Source: Kiritimatiellia bacterium
GTDB lineage: Bacteria > Verrucomicrobiota > Kiritimatiellia > SLAD01
Direction: 5' to 3'
Length of the DNA: 6,511 nucleotides
Assembly (NCBI GenBank): GCA_007127595.1
Contig: SKZA01000275.1
Coordinates: 1-6,511, forward strand
The notes below the pieces were generated by a model. It saw only the letters and a list, made by a program, of their open reading frames with translations, searched no databases and was not told the origin of the DNA. The position numbers and the translations under genes were made by a program. This document shows positions 1 through 5,086 of this stretch, piece by piece. Positions within the stretch are counted from its first letter, which is position 1, and each line of letters opens with the position of its first letter.

Positions 1-2
1 AC

Positions 3-266
3 CCCAAGAAAGTCTGTTTGATGAAGCTGATGGTGGACCTCATGCAAAAATCCGTGGTGGCCAATGTCAGTGACTTGAAGAGTAAGAATCTGCTCCCCAT
101 GAATACGGAACAGGCCGCCAAGGCGAAGCGAACGGAAATTGAGGAAGACTTCCGCGCCGCGACCCGAAACCGCGCCCTGATTCAGGATTTGGGCCGAAAA
201 CTCCAGAAATACGGCCTTTTCGAGGAATTCGAGGACCGCTTCTTCGCCCTTGTGCGAAGTCGCTAG
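3..266 (+). CDS. C-terminal fragment of an unrecognised protein
   Basis: The reading frame is open from the left edge and ends at TAG (264-266), giving 87 residues. The frame continues upstream of the first possible start codons (TTG at 18, ATG at 21), and no convincing Shine-Dalgarno precedes them. This is therefore most simply the end of a longer protein that begins outside the window. The fragment is rich in Lys, Arg and Glu and looks largely helical, with no membrane segment, signal peptide or Cys/His metal motif. It ends in a charged, aromatic stretch (GLFEEFEDRFFALVRSR). I do not recognise the family and assign no function. The gene converges on the ftsZ end of the dcw cluster and is not part of that operon. 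Its TAG stop lies inside a CTAG that borders the inverted-repeat element to its right. Confidence 0.7.
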   Translation, partial: PKKVCLMKLMVDLMQKSVVANVSDLKSKNLLPMNTEQAAKAKRTEIEEDFRAATRNRALIQDLGRKLQKYGLFEEFEDRFFALVRSR

Positions 267-282
267 CCCGCATTTCTCACCA
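261..282 (+). repeat. Left outer inverted repeat
   Basis: These 22 bases match the reverse complement of 649-670 at 21 positions; the one mismatch is C267 against A664. The perfect 15-base core is 268-282 (CCGCATTTCTCACCA). The repeat covers the last codon and the TAG stop of the left-hand gene. The outer part, CGCTAG, contains the palindrome CTAG, so it cannot be decided by eye whether CTAG belongs to the repeat or is a duplicated target site. Confidence 0.85.
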
Positions 283-339
283 CCTATAGGTGCCTTTGTC
301 ATATTCTGCGCGCGCCCACGCCCCCCCGCCGACGCGGGG
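281..339. other. Extra left-arm segment with palindrome and GC hairpin
   Basis: This part of the left arm has no counterpart in the right arm. It holds the perfect 12-base palindrome CACCTATAGGTG (281-292), whose first two bases are the last two of the left outer repeat. It also holds a GC hairpin in which CCCCGC (324-329) pairs with GCGGGG (334-339) around CGAC. The GCGGGG can alternatively pair with CCCCGC at 355-360. TAAACCTT follows the hairpin, so there is no T-run of terminator type. Confidence 0.5.
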
Positions 340-354
340 TAAACCTTGGGCCTG

Positions 355-385
355 CCCCGCATGCTGCGCATGCGCGTCAACTTAA
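355..385 (+). repeat. Left inner inverted repeat
   Basis: These 31 bases match the reverse complement of 605-635 at 28 positions. The 21 bases at 365-385 are perfect, and the three mismatches are clustered at 360-364. It contains the 10-base palindrome GCGCATGCGC (366-375) and ends in GTCAACTTAA. It lies 72 bases inside the left outer repeat, compared with only 13 bases on the right side, so the two arms are unequal. Confidence 0.85.
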
Positions 386-396
386 GTATGCCGCGT

Positions 397-417
397 CCCC
401 ACGGCCTTGTGCCGTGG
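397..417 (+). repeat. Left palindromic hairpin repeat
   Basis: CCACGGC (399-405) pairs with GCCGTGG (411-417) around a CTTGT loop. The 21 bases are also an inverted copy of 563-583 with one difference, so this is both a local hairpin and the third level of the nested inverted repeat. No T-run follows on either strand, so it does not look like a standard intrinsic terminator. Confidence 0.75.
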
Positions 418-456
418 AAGGCGAAAAATTGAATCAGCAAGGAATTCAGAATCAGG

Positions 457-530
457 CTACACGCGCCTGTGTAGAGCGAATGTGGGACGTTCACGTCTTC
501 ATTCGCTCCTGTTCAGGCTCCAGCCAGAAC
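457..530. other. Tandem hairpins in the element centre
   Basis: Three hairpins follow one another with almost no spacing. CTACAC (457-462) pairs with GTGTAG (469-474). GAGCGAAT (474-481) pairs with ATTCGCTC (501-508) and continues inward through G482-C500 and two G-T pairs to GACG (486-489) with CGTC (494-497), closing on the tetraloop TTCA at 490-493. GTTC and GGC (511-514, 516-518) pair with GCC and GAAC (523-525, 527-530) across one A-A mismatch. The middle one has about 15 pairs with a single bulge. This packing suggests a folded transcript or folded single-stranded DNA. Which strand is transcribed, if either, cannot be told. Confidence 0.6.
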
Positions 531-561
531 GTAAGATCCGACTATTCTCATCCTTTCCGCT

Positions 562-582
562 CCCACGGCCCAAGGCCGTGGG
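562..582 (-). repeat. Right palindromic hairpin repeat
   Basis: CCCACGGCC (562-570) pairs with GGCCGTGGG (574-582) around a CAA loop, giving a 9-base-pair GC-rich stem. It is the inverted partner of 397-417. G-runs follow it on the plus strand, and no T-run is seen on either side. Confidence 0.75.
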
Positions 583-604
583 GGGCGTTATGTCGATCAG
601 ACCA

Positions 605-635
605 TTAAGTTGACGCGCATGCGCATTCTGCGGGG
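605..635 (-). repeat. Right inner inverted repeat
   Basis: This is the partner of 355-385; the perfect part is 605-625 and includes the palindrome GCGCATGCGC at 615-624. A match of this length, placed symmetrically inside the outer repeat, is far beyond chance and makes the whole region one palindromic unit. Confidence 0.85.
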
Positions 636-648
636 TCGTGGGGCGTCT

Positions 649-670
649 TGGTGAGAAATGCGGACTAGCG
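649..670 (-). repeat. Right outer inverted repeat
   Basis: This is the partner of 261-282 in opposite orientation (core 649-663, TGGTGAGAAATGCGG). It ends 5 bases before the complement of the ftsZ stop codon at 676-678, so it does not disturb the ftsZ reading frame. Confidence 0.85.
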
Positions 671-675
671 GCGAA

Positions 676-1860
676 CTACCGCGTCAGCTTCATCCCGCGG
701 CGGATGAACGTCGGCAGATCGAGGTCTTCGCCTTCATGGATGGTGGGCTCCACGTCCTTGAATCGGCCTTTGGTAGCCGTCGTGGGCATCTCAAATTCCC
801 GTTGTTCCGCTCGCTTCGGCTTCCGGTCCTCGGGCACCGGAATCGGCACGATACGCGGCGGCTCGGCCATCGGCTCCGCTTTCGGTTCCTCGGCCTTCCC
901 ACCGATCAATAGCATCACGCCTATACGATTCCTCATCGACGCATCGATGCCCGCCCCCATAAAGCGCCGCGCGTTGGAATGTACCGCTCCCGCAATCCCG
1001 TTCATGACGTCCTGCACGTCCATCAAGGTCATGTCCGGGCTGCCCAGCACTCCGACCAACAGCCCGTTGGCTTCCGACAACACGTTGTCGCCCTTGATGG
1101 CCGGGTGATTCATAATACGGTTCAGCACGAGACGGGCCTTGCTCTTCCCGCCCCCCTCCGCATAGACCATGGTACACACGCCGCCGGCCGTCTCGAGCAT
1201 GTGCTTGAGACTGATAAAATCCAGATTGATCAGATTATGTTGGGCCAACAGCTTCCAGAGCACGCCGAACCCCGTCCCCAACTGTTCGTCCGCCTTGCGA
1301 AATGCGTCTTTCAACGACGCCTCATCCGCAGCATCCTCCAACAGGTACTGATTCGGCATCGTCACCACCGCATGGCTGGCGCGCCGCAGCAAATCGAGGG
1401 CTTTTTCCGCCAGGCGAATACGTTCATCCCCTTCAAACGGGAACGGTAGCGCGGCCACACTGATGACTAACGTTCCTTCATCGCGCGCGGTCTGCGCGAT
1501 GACCGGCGCGGCGCCCGACCCCACGCCGCCGCCCAAACCGGTGATCAAGACGACCAGATCCACGTCGACAAACAATTCGCGCAATTTGGTAAACTCATTA
1601 TTGGCGCTCCGCCGGCCCAGATCCACGTCGCCGCCGGTGCTTTGTCCGTTGGTCAGCGTCGCGCCGATTTGCACACGGCGCGGAACGGAAGCGGCCTTCA
1701 AGACCGCGCCGTCCGTATCAATCGCCACAAGTTCCGGATGATCGCCCGGCAACCCATGGATCGTCCCCAAGGCGTTGATCCCCATGCCGCCGACGCCGAT
1801 CAGCAGGATACGGGACGGCGTGGCGATCTTCTCCGTCTTTTCTGTTACGTTTTCAATCAT
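676..1860 (-). CDS. ftsZ: Cell division protein FtsZ, divergent
   Basis: Tubulin-like GTPase that polymerises into the division ring in the cytoplasm. The protein has 394 residues, a usual length. Visible parts are the nucleotide-binding GVGGMGINAL (22-31), the tubulin signature as GGGVGSG (110-116) where the family norm is GGGTGTG, PFPFEG (139-144), the T7 loop NLDFIS (212-217), and GAGIDASM (302-309) near the end of the core. A variable Pro/Glu/Lys-rich linker spans about 323-377, and a well-conserved C-terminal peptide (DLDLPTFIRR, 380-388 region) is present that in other bacteria binds FtsA. In the T7 loop the first Asp is kept (D214), but the second catalytic Asp (E. coli D212) is Ser217. 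The start is ATG 14 bases after the ftsA stop, with AGGTGAT as Shine-Dalgarno. It is the last gene of the cluster. Confidence 0.96.
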   Translation of the reverse strand: MIENVTEKTEKIATPSRILLIGVGGMGINALGTIHGLPGDHPELVAIDTDGAVLKAASVPRRVQIGATLTNGQSTGGDVDLGRRSANNEFTKLRELFVDVDLVVLITGLGGGVGSGAAPVIAQTARDEGTLVISVAALPFPFEGDERIRLAEKALDLLRRASHAVVTMPNQYLLEDAADEASLKDAFRKADEQLGTGFGVLWKLLAQHNLINLDFISLKHMLETAGGVCTMVYAEGGGKSKARLVLNRIMNHPAIKGDNVLSEANGLLVGVLGSPDMTLMDVQDVMNGIAGAVHSNARRFMGAGIDASMRNRIGVMLLIGGKAEEPKAEPMAEPPRIVPIPVPEDRKPKRAEQREFEMPTTATKGRFKDVEPTIHEGEDLDLPTFIRRGMKLTR

Positions 1861-1869
1861 CGCGCGCTC

Positions 1870-1876
1870 ATCACCT
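1870..1876 (-). promoter_or_regulatory. ftsZ ribosome binding site overlapping ftsA stop
   Basis: AGGTGAT on the minus strand matches the anti-Shine-Dalgarno well and sits 9 bases before the ftsZ ATG. It overlaps the ftsA TAG stop (1875-1877), so ribosomes ending on ftsA cover the ftsZ initiation site. This suggests translational coupling, which is an inference. Confidence 0.6.
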
Positions 1877-3077
1877 ATCGTCCAAGAAATCGGCGGACCA
1901 GATTGCGTAAACTCATCGACTGCGTCTCCCCGTCGGACGTCCGGAGTCCGTACTTCAACATACCGACGACGGCCGCATACTCCGGCCCTTCCGTCGCGGT
2001 CGCAATGCCGCTGACGTTGAGCGGGCGCCCTATGGCACAGGGCATGTTCAGTACGGACGAAACGAATTCCGGCATATTCTTCATCTTCGCGCCGCCGCCG
2101 GTCAGGACGATTCCCGCTCCCATCACGTTATGCAGATTATTGCGGCGCAAATGATCATAGATCATGGTCAACGTTTCATCCAGTCGGGCACTGATGATCG
2201 CGTCGACATCCGCCAAGCGCACCGTCCGGCCCGCAAAACCGCCGGACGGTTGAATGGTCACCGGCTGGTCCTGCCAATCGCTGTCCGGAATCTGCACGCC
2301 GAGGTTCGCTTTCAGCTTCTCGGCAGGCCCGGTTGGGATATTCAGCACCATAGCCAGATCATTGGTCACATGATCGCCGCCCACACCAATGGATCCGGCT
2401 AATGCGATGCAACGATTGGCGTACACCACGTAATCAGTCGTGCCCGCCCCCAGATCGATCAAGACACAACCGTTTTCCTTCTGTTCCGGTGTGAGCACCG
2501 CCAGCGCCGAACACAAGCCGGCAAAAGCGCAACCCGCCGTCTCCACACCGGCCGTATTGGCCACGCGTAAGACGTTCATGATCCGGTTGCGCACGCCATG
2601 CAGGATCAACATGGATACGGACAACTTGGCCCCGACCATGCCTTCCGGGTTCGTGACCCCTTCCTGGTCATCCACAAAGAACTGCTGATGAATGGAGTGC
2701 AGGGTGCGTCGTTCCGGGCCCAGACTGATGGCCCGCGCCGATTCCATGACCGCTTCGATGTCTTCGGGGGTAATCTCGCTGTCGGGCGGCATGATCGGCG
2801 TCGTCCCGCGACTGATGGTCCCCTGAATATGACTACCCGTCAGTACGACGTGTACCTGATTGATGGTCACACGGCTCTGCTCTTCCGCCGTGTTCAGCAC
2901 CTGTTCCACGCAGGACAAGGCATTATCGAAATCCGTGATATCGCCCTTGCGCACACCGCGCGACTGCGTTTCCCCTACACCCGTGATCATCAGGTACCCG
3001 TCCTCGCGCTCTTCCCCCACAAGGGCGCGCACCCGCGACGTGCCTATTTCCAATGCGACTACCGGCGCTGTTGCCAT
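1875..3077 (-). CDS. ftsA: Cell division protein FtsA
   Basis: Actin-like ATP-binding protein that tethers FtsZ filaments to the inner face of the membrane and recruits later divisome proteins. The protein has 400 residues, typical for the family. Domains in order: phosphate-1 motif ALEIGTSRVRALVGE (8-22); a 1C/SHS2 region from about 50 to 165; phosphate-2 motif VLIDLGAGTTDYVVY (205-219); adenosine motif GIVLTGGGAK (322-331); and a C-terminal amphipathic helix SLRNLVRRFLGR (389-400) that fits the membrane-targeting sequence. The usual Asp of LDIGT in phosphate-1 is Glu10. I chose ATG at 3077 because GGGAAG lies 10 bases upstream; the in-frame TTG at 3095 would add six residues that contain this Shine-Dalgarno. 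It starts 21 bases after the ftsQ stop. Confidence 0.95.
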   Translation of the reverse strand: MATAPVVALEIGTSRVRALVGEEREDGYLMITGVGETQSRGVRKGDITDFDNALSCVEQVLNTAEEQSRVTINQVHVVLTGSHIQGTISRGTTPIMPPDSEITPEDIEAVMESARAISLGPERRTLHSIHQQFFVDDQEGVTNPEGMVGAKLSVSMLILHGVRNRIMNVLRVANTAGVETAGCAFAGLCSALAVLTPEQKENGCVLIDLGAGTTDYVVYANRCIALAGSIGVGGDHVTNDLAMVLNIPTGPAEKLKANLGVQIPDSDWQDQPVTIQPSGGFAGRTVRLADVDAIISARLDETLTMIYDHLRRNNLHNVMGAGIVLTGGGAKMKNMPEFVSSVLNMPCAIGRPLNVSGIATATEGPEYAAVVGMLKYGLRTSDGETQSMSLRNLVRRFLGR

Positions 3078-3087
3078 AAAGCTTTGT

Positions 3088-3093
3088 CTTCCC
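3088..3093 (-). promoter_or_regulatory. ftsA ribosome binding site
   Basis: GGGAAG on the minus strand lies 10 bases before the ATG at 3077. It decides between that ATG and the in-frame TTG at 3095, which would place this site inside the coding region. Confidence 0.5.
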
Positions 3094-3098
3094 AAAAT

Positions 3099-3968
3099 CT
3101 AGTACTGAACGACGGGCGGGATGTGCGCGTCGCCCGTCATGTTGATCACGCTCGCCACGCGCCCGCGTTGTTGGTCCGCCTGTACGATACTGACAAGTTC
3201 GGCCAGGCGCGGTTCCATGTGTTTGCGCGCCACGCGCACCCGCTCGCCGCCCGCCAACCGAATATCCAACTCTTCCGGGTCACTGACGTTCATGCTGCGC
3301 ACCCGCACGTATGGCGCCACATGCGGCCGCTCGCACAATTCCAGAAAGCGGAGCGCATCCACAAACAGGGCGTCCGTGATGGTGATGCCCGGACGCAAAC
3401 CCGCCTGTCGCAGACCAACAATGGCGGGGAGATTCGGACGCAGCGAGCCCGGCCCCAGCACGAATCCGTCACGATCCACCGCCAACGAACGCCGGTCATC
3501 GGCGCCCAGACGCGCCACGGCCATCCGTTCCTGAACACGAATCACCAGAGTATCCGGCAATTGTCGGGAGACTTCCACCGAGCGGACCACCGCCACGCTC
3601 TGGAGTCGGCGACGCACTTCCCGTAAATCCACCGCAAACAAATTCTCCGTATCGGACAACTGGCTATACTCGCGAATGTGCGCGGCTGTAAGCAGACGCC
3701 CGTCGGAATGAAGGTCCCAGTTCCGAACCAGGTATTTATCGTTCTCCGTAAAGAAATAGCGTCCGGCGGCCGACAATGAGATATGCGCCACCCAACCGAA
3801 GCCCCCAAGCACGATGAGCAAGAGTACGATAATGCCGATCCGGCGACGACGCTCGGCGTTCTTCTCTTTGACACGGGCGCTGACCGTAAAGAGGTCATCG
3901 TTTCGCCGACGCCTGGATCGACGTCGCCGCTTCTTCGTGTCTTCCTTCAGAATTCCGTCCAACCACAT
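3099..3968 (-). CDS. ftsQ: Cell division protein FtsQ/DivIB
   Basis: Bitopic divisome protein linking the cytoplasmic ring to the periplasmic septal wall synthesis complex through FtsB and FtsL. The protein has 289 residues. The N-terminal tail of about 43 residues is very basic, with a near-continuous Arg/Lys run at 12-22 and Arg at 40-43. It is followed by one membrane segment (about 44-61, IGIIVLLLIVLGGFGWVA), so the rest is outside. A POTRA-type domain lies at about 80-148 (NLFAVDLREVRRRL at 109-122, then VEVSRQLPDTLVIRVQER), followed by the beta-rich FtsQ domain. Sequence is weakly conserved in this family, so the call rests on architecture plus position between ddl and ftsA. The start is ATG; the upstream GGAAC is only a weak Shine-Dalgarno. 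Confidence 0.9.
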   Translation of the reverse strand: MWLDGILKEDTKKRRRRSRRRRNDDLFTVSARVKEKNAERRRRIGIIVLLLIVLGGFGWVAHISLSAAGRYFFTENDKYLVRNWDLHSDGRLLTAAHIREYSQLSDTENLFAVDLREVRRRLQSVAVVRSVEVSRQLPDTLVIRVQERMAVARLGADDRRSLAVDRDGFVLGPGSLRPNLPAIVGLRQAGLRPGITITDALFVDALRFLELCERPHVAPYVRVRSMNVSDPEELDIRLAGGERVRVARKHMEPRLAELVSIVQADQQRGRVASVINMTGDAHIPPVVQY

Positions 3969-4026
3969 CGCTTCAACTCGTTCCTGTTCCTACCATATTG
4001 CGTTGTAAAGTACCGGTTCACTTTTC

Positions 4027-4076
4027 GCCACCGCGTCACCGCGGCGGCTACGTAGCCGCGCCGGTAACGGCGTGGC
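4027..4076. other. Long imperfect hairpin in the ddl-ftsQ gap
   Basis: A 50-base dyad is centred between 4051 and 4052. Its core, GCGGCTACGTAGCCGC (4044-4059), is a perfect 16-base palindrome. GTCACCG-type and GCCAC/GTGGC arms continue outward, so that 20 of 25 opposed positions pair; one of the mismatches (4037 with 4066) becomes a G-U pair in minus-strand RNA. On the minus strand GAAAAG follows, not a T-run, so a simple intrinsic terminator is unlikely. Possible roles are an RNA processing or stability element, an attenuator, or a dispersed palindromic repeat. The 148-base gap holding it is the longest in this operon segment. Confidence 0.65.
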
Positions 4077-4116
4077 TGATTGCCATTCCGTTTTGGCGTT
4101 ATTTCTAGCTGCGTAT

Positions 4117-5013
4117 CTAATGCACCCGCGCCATGCGCATGATCCGATCACATAAATCCGGGAATTCAATGCCCTGCGCTTTTGCCGATTTCGGCAGCAG
4201 ACTGGTCGCGGTGAATCCCGGTATCGTATTCACCTCCAGTATAAACAGTTCGCCGTCCGGATTCATACGAAAATCCACGCGCGCCACGGCTTCGCAGCCC
4301 AGCAATCGGAATGCGCGGCCCGCGCACTCGCGGCATGCGTGCGCGCGCTCATCGGGAATCGGCGCGGGCACCAGATATTCCGTAAGGCCCTTGGTGTATT
4401 TGGCCTGATAATCGTAGTAGCCTTCGGGCGCGCGAATTTCCAATACCGGCAACACCTCGTCTCCCACAATGCCCACCGTCAATTCCCGGCCTTCAATGAA
4501 CAGTTCGACCAGGATCTGTCCGTCGTATTGAGCCGCGTCCGCCATCGCCGCATCCCAGTCTGCTTCGCGAAATACGCGATGAATACCTATGCTTGATCCC
4601 TGATGCACCGGTTTCACCACCACGGGGAGCGACATCGTACGGGAATCGCCCGACGCCAGCACCTCGTACGGTGGCGTCGGGAGCCCTTTCTGATCAAACA
4701 GGCGTTTGCTTGCGAGTTTATCGAAGGCGAGTTGACTCGATTCTACCTTCGAGCCCGTGTACGGGATGCCCCGCTCGCGCAGGATGGCCTGGACCTGCCC
4801 GTCCTCGCCGAATGTGCCGTGCAAGGCGATGAACACCGCTTCCACGCCGTCGGGCAGGTGGAGTTCCGTTGTTTGCACGTCCACTTCCGAAACATCATAA
4901 CCGGAGGAACGCAGCGCCTCGGCCACTGCGCGCCCAGAATTCAGCGATACCTCCCGCTCGGCCGATGGTCCGCCCATGAGGACCGCTATGTGTTGATATT
5001 CCTTCTCGCCCAT
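4117..5013 (-). CDS. ddl: D-alanine--D-alanine ligase
   Basis: Joins two D-Ala using ATP in the cytoplasm; the dipeptide forms the end of the peptidoglycan stem peptide. The protein has 298 residues, close to the usual 300-310. ATP-grasp signatures are complete: GGPSAEREVSL (14-24), LHGTFGEDGQVQ (64-75), YTGS (85-88), VVVKPVHQGSSIGI (131-144), a YYDYQAKY loop (199-206), RVDF (245-248) and ILEVNTIPGFTATSLLPK (258-275), with E260 and N262 as metal ligands. The Tyr-containing loop with the Glu and Ser partners fits a D-Ala-D-Ala enzyme, not a D-Ala-D-Lac (VanA-type) enzyme. ATG at 5013 has AAGGGA 6 bases upstream; an in-frame TTG at 5034 is less likely. It follows murC directly, with no murB between them. 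Confidence 0.96.
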   Translation of the reverse strand: MGEKEYQHIAVLMGGPSAEREVSLNSGRAVAEALRSSGYDVSEVDVQTTELHLPDGVEAVFIALHGTFGEDGQVQAILRERGIPYTGSKVESSQLAFDKLASKRLFDQKGLPTPPYEVLASGDSRTMSLPVVVKPVHQGSSIGIHRVFREADWDAAMADAAQYDGQILVELFIEGRELTVGIVGDEVLPVLEIRAPEGYYDYQAKYTKGLTEYLVPAPIPDERAHACRECAGRAFRLLGCEAVARVDFRMNPDGELFILEVNTIPGFTATSLLPKSAKAQGIEFPDLCDRIMRMARVH

Positions 5014-5019
5014 ATGGTT

Positions 5020-5025
5020 TCCCTT
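5020..5025 (-). promoter_or_regulatory. ddl ribosome binding site
   Basis: AAGGGA on the minus strand is spaced 6 bases from the ATG at 5013 and supports that start over the in-frame TTG at 5034. Confidence 0.55.
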
Positions 5026-5086
5026 CACACACAAAACGCCACGGCTCGGCAGGCGCCTCGCCCTCCAGCAGAGTGCATCCGACGCG

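Larger units (their letters stand above)
267..664. mobile_element. Candidate MITE-like nested inverted-repeat element
   Basis: This segment fills almost all of the gene-free stretch between the two convergent stop codons. It is bounded by a 15-base perfect inverted repeat (268-282 with 649-663), and CTAG lies directly outside each end (263-266 and 665-668). Inside is a second inverted repeat (355-385 with 605-635, 28 of 31 bases matching). Inside that is a third (397-417 with 563-583, 20 of 21), each copy of which is itself a hairpin. The centre (457-530) is a run of hairpins. No credible protein is encoded: the frames of 60-odd residues crossing it have no recognisable features. The structure and the possible CTAG target duplication fit a non-autonomous transposable element. 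A structured RNA or an elaborate bidirectional terminator is the alternative. No family can be named from the sequence alone. Confidence 0.5.

Noticed and set aside
324..339. Intrinsic terminator for the left-hand gene
   Set aside because: The GC stem is good, but the following bases (TAAACCTT) contain no T-run on either strand.
407..613. Two overlapping plus-strand frames of 68 and 64 residues in the gap between the convergent genes
   Set aside because: They lie entirely across the inverted repeats and hairpins, have no convincing Shine-Dalgarno, and show no domain or biased composition of a real protein.
355..635. CRISPR array or tandem direct repeats
   Set aside because: The repeats are inverted pairs, two copies each, with no regular spacers and no cas genes nearby.
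676..1860. Long plus-strand frames (up to 156 residues) opposite ftsZ
   Set aside because: Antisense shadows of a well-supported gene, expected in GC-rich DNA.
2598..3626. 342-residue plus-strand frame opposite ftsA and ftsQ
   Set aside because: It crosses two real genes on the other strand, is unusually rich in His and Arg as antisense translations often are, and shows no recognisable motif.
3973..3996. Seven-codon minus-strand frame (MVGTGTS) ending 4 bases before the ftsQ ATG, a possible leader peptide
   Set aside because: It is too short and shows no run of one amino acid or linked alternative hairpins; chance is the simpler explanation.
3992..4020. Possible minus-strand promoter before ftsQ (TATGGT as -10, TGAACC 17 bases upstream as -35)
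   Set aside because: The -35 matches only about half of the consensus, and the sigma factor preferences of the host are unknown.
5014..5086. Weak dyad around AGGCGCCT and a TTTT in the murC-ddl gap as a terminator
   Set aside because: The stem is short and imperfect, the T-run is only four bases and is separated from it, and termination inside this operon would be unexpected.
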